64,000 nt of DNA from Zymoseptoria tritici IPO323 (Eukaryota; Ascomycota; Dothideomycetes; Mycosphaerellales; Mycosphaerellaceae): contig NC_018217.1 of NCBI RefSeq assembly GCF_000219625.1, positions 1,550,001-1,614,000 on the forward strand, read 5' to 3'. Of the stretch, positions 1 to 9,780 are shown in pieces (positions within the stretch are counted from its first letter, which is position 1; each line of letters starts with the position of its first letter). The position numbers were made by a program, and so were the translations under genes. The notes under the pieces are model-generated. The model was not told where the DNA came from and ran no database searches. It worked only from the letters and a program-made list of their open reading frames with translations.

Positions 1-351
1 GTAGATCTCATAAGTGCCATCACTCCAGCCAACGCCAAGACGTTCTCCGTCGCCTCTCCATGCCACCGCTGTCACTTCCGCGGCATTATCCGCTCCTCGT
101 TTGACGTTGAATGCAATTTGGCCGCTGATGATGCGGAAGACCTGAACTTCTGATGCATTTGTGACCACGGCTAGGAGGTCGTGGACGTGGGAATATGCAG
201 TGAATGGGAATTTGATGGGTTCGGATAGACGTTTCGTGGCGAGCACATGCAGAGACGGGGCATCATCGTCGGCGCCCTGATTTGAGGTTGTCATGATGCT
301 CCCATTGACGAGATGTTGATTTTGAGATGTTTCTATCACAAAGCTGGACAT
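1..351 (-). CDS. Anaphase-promoting complex subunit 4 (APC4)-like, N-terminal 117 codons, runs off the window
   Basis: The frame is open from the ATG at 351-349 to the first base of the window, so only the N-terminus is seen. After about 35 variable residues it reads LHVLATKRLSEPIKF, then DLLAVVTNASEVQVFRI, then EVTAVAWRGDGERLGVGWSDG. These are the first blades of a WD40 propeller in the order typical of APC4: a basic lead-in, then 'lla...v.v.ri', then 'evtavaWrpdGk.la.g..dG'. APC4 is a scaffold of the cyclosome, a nuclear ubiquitin ligase controlling mitosis. An internal ATG at 294-292 is an alternative start. It runs head to tail with the COPI delta gene on the same strand. The WD40 assignment is fairly safe; APC4 rather than another WD40 protein is an inference from a short piece. 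Confidence 0.62.
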   Translation of the reverse strand, partial: MSSFVIETSQNQHLVNGSIMTTSNQGADDDAPSLHVLATKRLSEPIKFPFTAYSHVHDLLAVVTNASEVQVFRIISGQIAFNVKRGADNAAEVTAVAWRGDGERLGVGWSDGTYEIY

Positions 352-535
352 TGAGGTGAAGTCCCTTTGACGTGGGCGTGGACTAGCGCGATTTTAGAAA
401 ACGCCAAAACACGTGGTGAACTTTTGAGCGAGCAAGGCACTATCGTTCATATTCTCACCATGATCGATGCTCTTTTGCTTGAAGCACGTGCTTCAGCATC
501 TATGCAGCTCCTTCATACAGCAATGCTCCTGTCTA

Positions 536-2174
536 TCAAACAATCTGGTAGTTCTCCGCCACAGAACGAATATCCTTGCTGAAACCAACATCCTGGTTCA
601 TGTTCAACAAGCTCACACTGCCAACATCAATATCCACCCATGGCCGGCTCTTTGAGAAGCGGACTTGCATCGGGAAGAAGTCGCCCTCGCCCGATGCCTG
701 CGCCTCGAATTCAAAGCTGCCGCTTGGATTGCTCTCGTCAACATCACCAATCGTCCAGTCTATGCTGTCGCCGCTGACTTCGTAGACTGCATCGAAGCTG
801 GACACTGAAGGCTCTGAAGTCGAGTATGGTATGACAACAGTTACGTCCTTCAATGGATCATCGCCAGTGAGTTCGTATTCAACAGTAACGCTGTACGTGT
901 CGGTCGAGCTCTCGGATAGCCACACGGTAAACTTGATCGGTGGATCTTGAACATCGTCGGGCTTCGCATTGAGACGCCATCGCATGACTTGAATGCTGTT
1001 GTTGGCAGGGAAGCCTTTGCTGGTATCCGTGAGTTGGATTGTGTTGTTGTTTTTGAATTCTGCCTTGTCGACCTTGGGGTGAGCGTTGAGCTGTGCTCCT
1101 TTTGTGTCGCCGACTGCGAGGTCAAGCTTGACCTGTGTGAGACTTGCATCGGTGATGCGTAGTTGCAGATCTCCCTTGACCTCGAACGCCTCGATGGTAC
1201 CTTCGCGAGAAAAACGGGCCGTGATGGACTCTGCGACTGTGACGTGAATTCCTTCTCGATCAAGGCTGCCACGCGTTGCTGGGATGGATGGCTGCACGGG
1301 TGCCGCAGGTGTAGGCACGCCAGCGAGAGGTGCGCTCGCTTCTGCCTCTGGTCCCAAATCGCCGCGAACTTGATCGAACATGGAGGTGCCAGGCTTTTTC
1401 TTGCCCAGCTGCATTCCCTTTCCTCTCGAGGCCAGGGGCTTGTTGAATGAGGGGTTCTTCGCAGCGTTGTAGGAGTCGTATGAGTCGGTCATACTAGGCG
1501 CAGCGGGAGTCGGAGCAGTGTACGTCGGGTATGATGGCTGTCTGCTGCCCATGCCGCCCGCACCGCTACCACCAGCCCTGGCATTTCGCGAGATCTCTTT
1601 GCGCTGCATCTCTAGCTGCTTGGCCTTGCGTTTTCGCTCCTCGGAAGCCTCCAATTCCTTGTTGCGCGAGATGATTTCCTGTATTCTCTCTTCGTGCGAT
1701 TCCATGTCGAGGAAAGTCTTGATCTGGCTCATTGTCAAGTTCTCCCGGTATCCCTGAGTGACCACCTCGTCGAAAGCCGAAAGTAATTCGAACGCATTTC
1801 TGGAAATCTCCCGCTCGTCCATGCTCTTGCAAATCGAGGCTACGACCTGGGCGAAGAGGTGCAGGGTGGAGATGTCCTGGAGAATGTTGGACTGGCGGTT
1901 CGTGATGAGGACCATGTACAGCTCGTCCAATGGCTGGTATACGAATCGCACATTGTCCTGCTCGACTGTTGTGTGCTGAGAGGCGGTGTCTGCGAGTTTC
2001 GGGAACGATGCGAGTAGTGCTTCGACACGGGACCTTTGCATCTGGCGGAACTGGCGAGCGAGGATGGGCTTCCCTGAGCGGGTGGTAATGGCTGCTGTGA
2101 GGACGACCTAGAGATATATGTGAGCCATTGCAAATGGGTGTAAGGGTTGTGTGTCAAGCAATCAAACATACCAT
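536..2174 (-). CDS. RET2: Coatomer subunit delta (COPI delta-COP, RET2/ARCN1), two exons
   Basis: Exon 1 is only the ATG (2174-2172). It is followed by a 64-nt intron (2171-2108, GTATGT...CTCTAG), and exon 2 runs 2107-536, giving 524 residues. The join yields MVVLTAAITTRSGKPILARQ, the delta-COP N-terminus; without the intron the protein would start at an internal Met and lose 23 residues. Residues 1 to about 130 are the longin-like domain. A basic, coiled linker (KELEASEERKRKAKQLEMQRKEI) and a low-complexity Gly/Pro/Ser stretch follow. A mu-homology domain from about 280 to the end recognises cargo. Delta-COP is part of the F-subcomplex of coatomer on Golgi-to-ER retrograde vesicles. An intron directly after the start codon is a known habit of fungal genes. 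Length fits the family. It diverges from the acidic-protein gene at 2691 across about 0.5 kb. Confidence 0.95.
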
Positions 2175-2690
2175 CTTGAACAATTGTCTGCGCGTACACC
2201 AGGAATTGTGGTCGATATGTAGCGCGGTATAGGCTGAAGTGGTATACAGTTGCATTCAAGAGACACGCCAGCTGGACAGTCGCAAGGGGTCTGCCAAGGC
2301 GGGATGGCCCGCCGCCATTATTCCTCGTCGCTGTTCTCGTCCTCGATCATGTTCATCTCCCTCTTCACCAAACAACGCAATCTACCGCTTCAACCACACA
2401 CTCCTTTGCCATCGACATTTCATCCCCAGCTCGAGCTTGCTGTCAATATCACACCTCCGACCGCGACCGCCGCGCCTTCTGCGCACTTCTCGCCGCCACC
2501 ATCAGGCAGAACCTGTCACCAGACAAAGCCAGTGACACGTGAACGCGCCGCGCCGACGTTTCCAGCGGCGCCCACCCTGCTGTACAGTGATTGATCGACC
2601 GCAAGTACCCTATAGCTGTGTCCGTCAAGGCATTAAAGACGCGTTCCCGAGCTCTGGCTGCTCAACAACACCCATCACACTCGGCCCACC
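2175..2690. other. Divergent intergenic region, COPI delta / acidic protein
   Basis: 516 bp between the two start codons, rich in pyrimidine runs on the + strand (2330-2480), as in many fungal promoters. The short ORFs across it overlap in several frames and show no family features. No RNA gene or repeat was seen. Confidence 0.6.
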
Positions 2691-5156
2691 ATGGCCACAA
2701 GTACTGCTTTCGCTCCGCTTCCCGTTCCCGTACTCGACGACAGCATGGAGTTGACCTCATCACCTGGGGTCAGTCATGCAGACAATGACATCGACCTCGA
2801 TCTCGACGACTATCGCGGAGTGCAGCTTACAGACGATGAACACATGATGGAAGATTCCCAGCCCACACGTCCAGGAACAGCCAACGACGACATGATGGAG
2901 GATGCTGAGCAGATGGCTGGCACCCCCATCGTCGAAGAAGTTATGCATGATGATCCTGTGAATGTCACAACGTACGACCACGATGAAGAGCTCATCGACT
3001 ATAGTGATGACGAATACCAAGAAGACATCCCAATCGCGGACGAAGCCGACGCCACTCAACACACCGACAACAGCTTCGTCGCACCTACGGAGGCTGTGAC
3101 CGAGCTGGAGGCCGAGTCGGTTGACGAGGAGATCGCGCGCAATCCCGAAGACGATGTCCATGAGGAGCAAGACGCCGTGCCATCTCTGCTTTCGGACACC
3201 GTGCCGGCGGCCGGTGGAATCGAAGCGCCGCAGCAGCAAGGACTTCAGTCAGATGGCACACTTGGAGTCAATGATGTGCCTGCTGACGAAGTTCCCGCTC
3301 CTGACACCGCAAGGCTAGAGCAAGCTACTACACTCGTTTCAGATCCCGCAGATCTCTCTGGTACCACGGCAACTGCAGAACCTGATCACGAAGAGGAGGC
3401 ACCGTCCGCAGATGAGCAGCAGCACGATGGTAGTCACGCAGACGAGACCACTTCGAAGTTGCCTGGTGCACTTGACACCTCTGCTCACTTCACTCCGGAC
3501 GGTCCTCCGACTCCCTCTGACACTGGCATGCACCCAATGACTGTCACGTACAAGGGCTTCGAGATGCCTCTGTTCAAGTCCCGTTCGCAGCCCACTGGCC
3601 TTCTGAAAGACGACAATCTCGCAAGCCTCAGCCTGAGCAATCTCATGGCTAATTGCAGGCAACGTCTTGAGTACAAGATCGGTGAGAGTATTTCGGCTGA
3701 TCAGGACCTCGTTCTGAGCGTTCAGAACATGGGTTTGATTGTCGGCGAGAATTCGCCCTACGCGTTCCAAACCAGTCTGAGCGAGATTCTCGAAGTTTAC
3801 ATCCAGCTTCACCAGAATGATGGCACCTCGACTATTCCACCTCTCGCCCTCTCGTTGTCTTTACAATTGAAATTCTCCAGCAGCTTCAATCTCTTCAAGG
3901 TCGCAGCTCAACAAGGGCAAGGCATGTCTAGCTTCTCTTTTCTGCAGCAGAACGAGGATGATATCGAGTCTTACTACGAGGAACAAGCGGAAGACTATGG
4001 CGAAGAAGAGGAAGATCAATACGCCGTCACTGGCGAGAACGATCAATACGAAGGCGAGACGGCTCCCGAAGACTTTGGTCAAGAAGAAGCGTCGCAGGAT
4101 CACGAAGGTCAAGAGTACGAGGAGGAGCACGAAGCACAGTACAAGGATGACAATGACCACGAAGGTCAAGCTTGGGATGAGCAACAAGTAGAGGCGCAGC
4201 CAGCAACTCTCAACGAGGAGCCAAATGCCGATGAAGATGATGATCACGAGGAGGCCTCATATGAGTCGTATGAAGAGCACGACCAACAGGATTTTGCCGA
4301 CACTAACAACAACTTCTCCGGCACCGAGTCAACAACGCACGATCAAGGCGCAGAACCTCCCGCGGACCTCAACGTCCAGACCGCAGGCATCGCAGCGAAC
4401 GCCGACGCTACAGACACACAGATCGAGCAAGAGGCAGTCGAGTTCAATGAACCCGAGTCTGCTGCAAGCTCAGCGACCATTCGTGATGGAGCTACGAATG
4501 ATGCGACTGGTGAGTCCAACAACAATGAAGAAGATCTTATTGATTACGAAGACGATGATCTGACAACCTGGCCTGAAGAGCAACATGCAGACGACGGAGA
4601 GGACGAGGCCGAAGCCCACACTGGCGGTCTCGAAGAAGCAGAAGAAGCCGCCGCCGCCGCCATTGTCTCCACGAACTACGATCAGCAAACGGACGATACC
4701 GTTGGAGCACCTGCAGGTGATGAGTACACGTTCGACTTCGGTGCCCAGCAGGAGGAACTCATAGACTATCCGGAAGACGATGAGGACGATCACCCTCATG
4801 CTACCGACCATTTTGCGGAATATGACGATGCCGCCGCCGATAACACCGACCAACCTCGTGAAGACGTCGCAGATGAGCAGGGCCAGCCAGCCGGTGTAAC
4901 CGAAGTGGCCGCAGGCCACGATCCCGAACGTGGGCCAGCAAATGGAGCGAACACGAACCAGACTGTCGCGGACACCATCGACTTTGACGAAGACCGCATC
5001 GACTTCGACGAGGACGATGAAGATGTGGTTCAGCCGCAAGCCGTCGCCTCGGCCAGCACTTCCAACTCTCCGCTTGGCAAGCGGTCGTTCGATGAGCACG
5101 ACAATGGCAGTGGGTCAAGCGTACAGCCGGATCCAAAGAAAGCCCGCGCAGGATGA
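2691..5156 (+). CDS. Highly acidic nuclear-type protein with repeated LIDY motifs and one central globular domain
   Basis: Single exon of 821 residues with a good start context (cccaccATGG). The protein is dominated by Asp/Glu. It contains at least three copies of a short motif: EELIDYSDDEYQED, EEDLIDYEDDDL and QEELIDYPEDDEDD, plus related IDFDED elements near the C-terminus. Between about residues 280 and 415 lies a non-acidic, probably folded domain (MTVTYKGFEMPLF ... NNLMANCRQRLEYKI-like core ... LALSLSLQLKFSSSFNLF). The C-terminus ends GKRSFDEHDN...DPKKARAG, with a basic KRS...KKAR pattern resembling a nuclear localisation signal. I do not recognise a named family. The architecture suggests a chromatin or histone-handling acidic protein, but that is inference. 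The antisense strand carries long ORFs that are compositional shadows of the acidic repeats. Confidence 0.85.
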   Translation: MATSTAFAPLPVPVLDDSMELTSSPGVSHADNDIDLDLDDYRGVQLTDDEHMMEDSQPTRPGTANDDMMEDAEQMAGTPIVEEVMHDDPVNVTTYDHDEELIDYSDDEYQEDIPIADEADATQHTDNSFVAPTEAVTELEAESVDEEIARNPEDDVHEEQDAVPSLLSDTVPAAGGIEAPQQQGLQSDGTLGVNDVPADEVPAPDTARLEQATTLVSDPADLSGTTATAEPDHEEEAPSADEQQHDGSHADETTSKLPGALDTSAHFTPDGPPTPSDTGMHPMTVTYKGFEMPLFKSRSQPTGLLKDDNLASLSLSNLMANCRQRLEYKIGESISADQDLVLSVQNMGLIVGENSPYAFQTSLSEILEVYIQLHQNDGTSTIPPLALSLSLQLKFSSSFNLFKVAAQQGQGMSSFSFLQQNEDDIESYYEEQAEDYGEEEEDQYAVTGENDQYEGETAPEDFGQEEASQDHEGQEYEEEHEAQYKDDNDHEGQAWDEQQVEAQPATLNEEPNADEDDDHEEASYESYEEHDQQDFADTNNNFSGTESTTHDQGAEPPADLNVQTAGIAANADATDTQIEQEAVEFNEPESAASSATIRDGATNDATGESNNNEEDLIDYEDDDLTTWPEEQHADDGEDEAEAHTGGLEEAEEAAAAAIVSTNYDQQTDDTVGAPAGDEYTFDFGAQQEELIDYPEDDEDDHPHATDHFAEYDDAAADNTDQPREDVADEQGQPAGVTEVAAGHDPERGPANGANTNQTVADTIDFDEDRIDFDEDDEDVVQPQAVASASTSNSPLGKRSFDEHDNGSGSSVQPDPKKARAG

Positions 5157-5844
5157 AAGCCATGCCATGACTTGACGGGATTCCGGAAGCACTGCCGTCA
5201 TGGCAGTAAACCTACGGCGCAGCACCTGCTCGACCGATCAACTTCCCCACACCCACACATCCATCCACCCATTTCATACTCACCTGTAATACTAACTAGC
5301 AGACACCGATCCAGCATCTCCATCGCCATTCATGCGAACAAATTCGCATTGACTCCACGCATCGAAGGTACGAGACTGCCAGACTGCAGATGGAAAACGG
5401 TAAGTGATCCCAGCGATATCCGCAATTACGAAGGGGACCGTGGCATCAGCGAGAAAGAGGGGCGTTTGAACGGGGTTTGCTTTTCTGAGCGCGATGGAGC
5501 AAATGGCGTTTTTGACGGATGGGAAAGATGATACCCTTGGATTCTAGCGGCTGCGGCCCATCGTGCGGACGATGAATCCCTGTTGTGCACGCGCTGCGCA
5601 GTGGTTTAGCATAGTTAGCATCAGCAGAGTTTACTTACAGTGCGAAAGCGATTGAAGTTTGGTTTCGGTGGCCGCAATATTTCATGAATGTTCGTCATTG
5701 TTGAAGACAATGGCGTCCACCGTGGTATCGGCCGTGAAAGTCTCCTCGATGCCATAACTCAGTTCTTCAAGTGCCATCGACTGGCGCCTTGTGTATCAAC
5801 ACAGATCAGGCCTTGTTCGTTACCCTTCCACATTACAGCAATCC
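5157..5844. other. Convergent intergenic region
   Basis: 688 bp between the stop of the acidic-protein gene and the stop of the F-box gene on the other strand. It should hold both 3' UTRs. Two ORFs cross it (5172-5531 and 5688-5909), but they have no start context or family resemblance. Nothing else seen. Confidence 0.6.
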
Positions 5845-8800
5845 TTAAACGCTCTCCGCTCCAACCCTCTCCCCAACCAACTCCATTCCTCTCCACACCT
5901 TTCCACTAATCCTGCCCGAGCCACCCTTCAGCAAGCCATCATACTCCACCTCCTCAGCAGCACCTTCATCCTCCCAGCCTTCTCTCAGGCCCCATGCGAA
6001 TTGTAACGTGATCAACTCCCGCCTCGCGATACCCTGAACGATCTTACCCAGGAACCGATCATTGCAGCTCAACATCGCGCGCGAGAGAGCGGACTGGCGG
6101 GCACGGAACCAAAGTGACAGTTGGTATTCGCCGCCGGCGCCGGTTTCGATGACAAGTTGGTCGAAGGCGGTGGAGGCATGCGGCAATTTGACGTAGCCGC
6201 ATGAGATGAGCGTGATGGACTGAAGAGGTGTGGTAGGGCGAGCGGCCGGCTGCTCTTCCCAAGGTGGTGGGTTGGGAAGGTATGAGGAAACAGTTGGTCC
6301 TGGGGAAATGGTGTCGAGGATCTGCGCCCAAGAACCCTCACGATGGGGAGCGGTCCAATGAGTGGTGTTTGTAGCTTGGACGTTGGGCTGTGCGACTGGA
6401 GGAATCGGGTTAGGCATGCCGAAGTTGGGATTGATCTGGCCAAAAGCAGGGAGTGGCAGTCCGAGCATATGATTCATGTGCTGAGCCTGTAGTGCGTTTT
6501 GCTGGTGCACCATCTGCTGCTGTAGCAGCTGTAGTCCAAATGGCTGATTCTGTAAGTTGCCTGGCCCTGGCGGCAGGCCAGGAACCAGCTGAGCGATCGG
6601 TGGTAGCATGGGAGGAGCTTGCACTTGGCCTAGACCCTGCTGAGGAGGGTTCTGAGCTTGTGCCGCGCCTTGCAATGCCGCCGCCATGGCTTGGGCAATC
6701 TGCTGTTGCTGCAAGTTACCATTCGCGAAGCGAGGATGCGCCGTCAGTGAGACAGAGTCCAGAGTGAGACTCTTCAACGCCTTCTCGGCGTGGTTGCTCA
6801 CAAGCTCTTGAAGAACTGGAGGGGAGATCCAGCAGTTGGTCAATGTGAGATGCTCAATGAACGGGAACACCAGACAGACAGGGTTGATCGCAAGCGCATG
6901 CCCAGTCTTGGTAAGTGGTGCTGGTAGAATGTGATTGTTGCGCGCGAAGATGCCGTCAGCATGCTCACCTCCGCTTGCCCAGCCAACATTGAGTGATGTC
7001 ACACTTTGGCGGAGGCAAATGCGATCTTGAAGAATGTCGTAGAAAGTGAAGACGGCTGCTGAGGGATGCTGAGGGCAGGTCTCTGCGATACCAGCATCAT
7101 CCTTCTCAACAGATCGCCAGTCAGGCTTGACCAGGAGTGTAACGTCTGTCAAGTTTGGCAGAGCATCCCAGAAGGAATCCCTCGCGAGAAGTGGTAGGAA
7201 GCCACTGGACATCTTGGAGATTTTCAGCGTCTTTACCATGCAGAACTTGTCGGCGTTATCGATGACAGCCAGCATGTAGCATTCCAAGAAGGCGCGCTGT
7301 GCCCATTCCGTTTCGAGCAGCCACTCTTTCTGCTCCTTCCTCAGGTCTGCTGGAACCAAAGCCGACTTGTCGTAGTAGTTGGCAGAGTCCAGCTGACTGA
7401 AAGTGGTGTACAAGACACCGAACTGAGGGTCCTCGGTAGCGCCGTGTGCGTAGATGGTTGGAGCTGCTTTGCTAGCGGAGATAGAGGACCATAGCCTCGT
7501 GTCTGCATAGCGGGTACCTTTGATTCCGGGAAGGTCACTTGGATGGATTCCTTGAGGAAGAGGTCGACGGGCAAGCGAGACCTCCTTGCGATCGCCGGGA
7601 AGACCGAGACTGCGATGACAATTTTGTATCGCCTCCCAGAGAGCACTTGCCTCTTGAGACTGGCGATCTTCGACAGCTCGGGAGGTGCCAAATATCGATG
7701 CCTGGCGCTGAAAGATGCGGGCGTAGATCGACTTGTCCGGACCGTTCAGCCAGCCAAGACCACTGTCGACCGACAGTGCAAGCTCGTGAACTTTGTGAAG
7801 ATTGGTGAACGCGGCCTTCATGCGCAAGGTTTCGTCCGCCGTCTGTTCAAGTCCTGCCAGTCCGGCGAAACGTGTGTACTGCTCGAGGGGCCAGTCGTAG
7901 GAGCCAAAGTACGAATGCACATGATCCAGCTCTCGCTTGATGGGCGGACGAGAGAGTTGATCCTCCAGGACATCGAAACTCATGCCGAAGCGCTTGATAT
8001 GTGGCCCGAAGCCTTGAAAGACGCGAAGACCGTGTCCCTTATACACCTTGCCTTCTGCATCATCCTTGGCGTTCTGCCAATGCAGTCCGGCGGATTCTTC
8101 CGTGGCTCTGCCTTTGCCTTTCGGTCGCTGGAATGGCCTCGAGTTCCGATTGACTGTCTTGGTGTCTTCTTCGATCATGTCGTACAGCTCAGTGTTGAAT
8201 GGTACGACTGAGGTATGGAACAAATTGCGAGAGACTTTCTTTTCAAACTCCTTGTTGACCAGCCTCATCGACTTCACTGCGTCTCTCGCGAGATGATCTG
8301 TGATGAGATCAAATAATTCGACTGGAAGTTGGTCTGCTGGCCAAGTGGCTGTGGTAGGATAGATCGTGGAACCAGCAACGGCAGTATCGATGCGCTCTTT
8401 GTGGTCAGTCATGATAGTCAGGTTAGAGTCTTGACCAATTCCCATTCCCGTTGCGACAGAATCGCCACCACCCCAACCCCATCGAGAACCAGCAGTGATA
8501 GGGTACAACGGTAGGAAACTGATCCTCGCAGAATCATCTGGCATCTCACCGACGTTCGAGCTTCCACTGTACAGAATGGCGGAATGGCTGTCAGAGGGTT
8601 CAACGATGGCAGTCTTTTTCTTTTCTCTCGAGCTGTTGAAGAGCCAATTCATGGACCTCTGCAACAATGATGCAGGTTCACCGGGATCGGTTTGAGCGGC
8701 TTGCTGCTGCTGTCGTTGCTGGTGCGAACGGGCGTGGTAGTTAGCCAGCTCCATTTCCATCGCGAACAGTCTGTCTTCGTCGTCGGTCTCGTCATCGTCG

Positions 8801-9285
8801 GGTATCAACAGGGTCGTGGGGTCCGAAGGCTTCGCAGCGGTTGGGGCGCTCGGAGTGCTTGTAGATCTAGTGCCAAACACATCCGAAGCTTTAATGATTG
8901 GCGCTTCGGAACTGCCAGAGCGTGGCGCGCCATCTCGGGGAGCTGAGAGCGAGAATTTTCCCGACCGAGCTGACGAGGAAGCCTTCCTCTTAGGAGGCAT
9001 TCTGGCGGCTGGTGCGAAGTCGTCTGCTTCAGGGTTCAGGATGGCGGTATGAGGAGTGCTGCGCCCACGGACTTCGGAAGGGCGTGGAGGTGGAGGCCGG
9101 CGAAGGCTTCGGCGTAGGCGTGGTGGAGTGGCGGGTCCAGACTCGGAGGCATTAGACGCGGAGGAAATGAGTGTGGAAGATTGCGTTGATTGCGCTGCGT
9201 TGCTGATGTTTGCGTTTTCGCTTGCGCTTGCGGTCGGCGACGCAGGAATCCCGTACCGAGACAAGGAACGGCCATTGGAAGACAT
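5845..9285 (-). CDS. Large F-box-domain protein (1146 aa)
   Basis: Single uninterrupted frame starting at ATG 9285 (MSSNGRSLSRYGIPAS). The first 310 residues are disordered, Ser/Pro/Arg rich, with a Gln run (HQQRQQQQAAQ). At about 314-360 is an F-box: WPADQLPVELFDLITDHLAR followed by a Leu/Val-rich helix and LFHTSV. The remainder is the long repeat-like region seen in fungal F-box proteins with leucine-rich-like strands (LKSLTLDSVSLT, IEHLTLTNCWI). It is interrupted at about 860-960 by a Gln/Pro/Asn-rich insert. F-box proteins link SKP1-CUL1 ubiquitin ligases to substrates; the substrate here is unknown. Very long for an F-box protein, but the frame is intact and I see no splice consensus that is needed. 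Confidence 0.8.
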   Translation of the reverse strand: MSSNGRSLSRYGIPASPTASASENANISNAAQSTQSSTLISSASNASESGPATPPRLRRSLRRPPPPRPSEVRGRSTPHTAILNPEADDFAPAARMPPKRKASSSARSGKFSLSAPRDGAPRSGSSEAPIIKASDVFGTRSTSTPSAPTAAKPSDPTTLLIPDDDETDDEDRLFAMEMELANYHARSHQQRQQQQAAQTDPGEPASLLQRSMNWLFNSSREKKKTAIVEPSDSHSAILYSGSSNVGEMPDDSARISFLPLYPITAGSRWGWGGGDSVATGMGIGQDSNLTIMTDHKERIDTAVAGSTIYPTTATWPADQLPVELFDLITDHLARDAVKSMRLVNKEFEKKVSRNLFHTSVVPFNTELYDMIEEDTKTVNRNSRPFQRPKGKGRATEESAGLHWQNAKDDAEGKVYKGHGLRVFQGFGPHIKRFGMSFDVLEDQLSRPPIKRELDHVHSYFGSYDWPLEQYTRFAGLAGLEQTADETLRMKAAFTNLHKVHELALSVDSGLGWLNGPDKSIYARIFQRQASIFGTSRAVEDRQSQEASALWEAIQNCHRSLGLPGDRKEVSLARRPLPQGIHPSDLPGIKGTRYADTRLWSSISASKAAPTIYAHGATEDPQFGVLYTTFSQLDSANYYDKSALVPADLRKEQKEWLLETEWAQRAFLECYMLAVIDNADKFCMVKTLKISKMSSGFLPLLARDSFWDALPNLTDVTLLVKPDWRSVEKDDAGIAETCPQHPSAAVFTFYDILQDRICLRQSVTSLNVGWASGGEHADGIFARNNHILPAPLTKTGHALAINPVCLVFPFIEHLTLTNCWISPPVLQELVSNHAEKALKSLTLDSVSLTAHPRFANGNLQQQQIAQAMAAALQGAAQAQNPPQQGLGQVQAPPMLPPIAQLVPGLPPGPGNLQNQPFGLQLLQQQMVHQQNALQAQHMNHMLGLPLPAFGQINPNFGMPNPIPPVAQPNVQATNTTHWTAPHREGSWAQILDTISPGPTVSSYLPNPPPWEEQPAARPTTPLQSITLISCGYVKLPHASTAFDQLVIETGAGGEYQLSLWFRARQSALSRAMLSCNDRFLGKIVQGIARRELITLQFAWGLREGWEDEGAAEEVEYDGLLKGGSGRISGKVWRGMELVGERVGAESV

Positions 9286-9780
9286 GGTGTTGCGGATTGA
9301 TGATTTGAGAGCAGTGTGCTGTGCGGTCGTGAATGTTGTTGCAAAGTGCAGAAGGTTTGATGGCGTGGAAGTGAAGGCGGCGCAGAGATCTCTCCCCTCA
9401 GCTGAGAATTAGAAAAGGTCACGGGATGTGCTCAGCGATAGAAATCATGGCGTGCTGCGGTGAATATTGCGGTGCGTCCCCGAGTGAATTGCGCCCTTGG
9501 TCGAAGAGAATACAGTTGCGTGGTCGTCGCTGACAATCGCAAGTTCTCTGGTTCGTAGCTTGGAATTGGGAAGGTGGACGCTGACAGATGGAGCTAGTGA
9601 GCGGGTGGGGCCGTTAGGGGCCGTTAGGGGCCGTTAGACTGGGACCATCAATTCACTTCACTCTTCACGTGAAAGCTGTCACACATCTTCAGACATAGTA
9701 CTCAAGCCCGCCGATCAACGTATGAGCGGAATTCGAACTACGATTTCTACTCTAGAATGGAACACAAGAGTAAGCAACGC
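9286..9780. other. Intergenic region with a 10-bp tandem repeat
   Basis: 495 bp upstream of the F-box gene and downstream of the next minus-strand gene. It includes the GGGGCCGTTA triplication at 9607-9636, listed separately. No gene seen. Confidence 0.6.
9607..9636. repeat. Three perfect copies of the decamer GGGGCCGTTA
   Basis: Three head-to-tail identical 10-bp units about 320 bp upstream of the F-box start codon. Each junction reads TTAGGGG, close to but not the TTAGGG telomere unit. It could be replication slippage or a promoter element; the sequence alone cannot decide. Confidence 0.9.

Noticed and set aside
3339..5163. Long minus-strand ORFs (up to 209 codons) opposite the acidic-protein gene
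   Set aside because: They mirror the GAA/GAC-rich coding strand, have no start context or splice structure, and translate to compositionally odd Val/Ile/Phe-rich sequence.
9607..9636. Interstitial telomere repeat
   Set aside because: The unit is a decamer, not TTAGGG, and there are only three copies.
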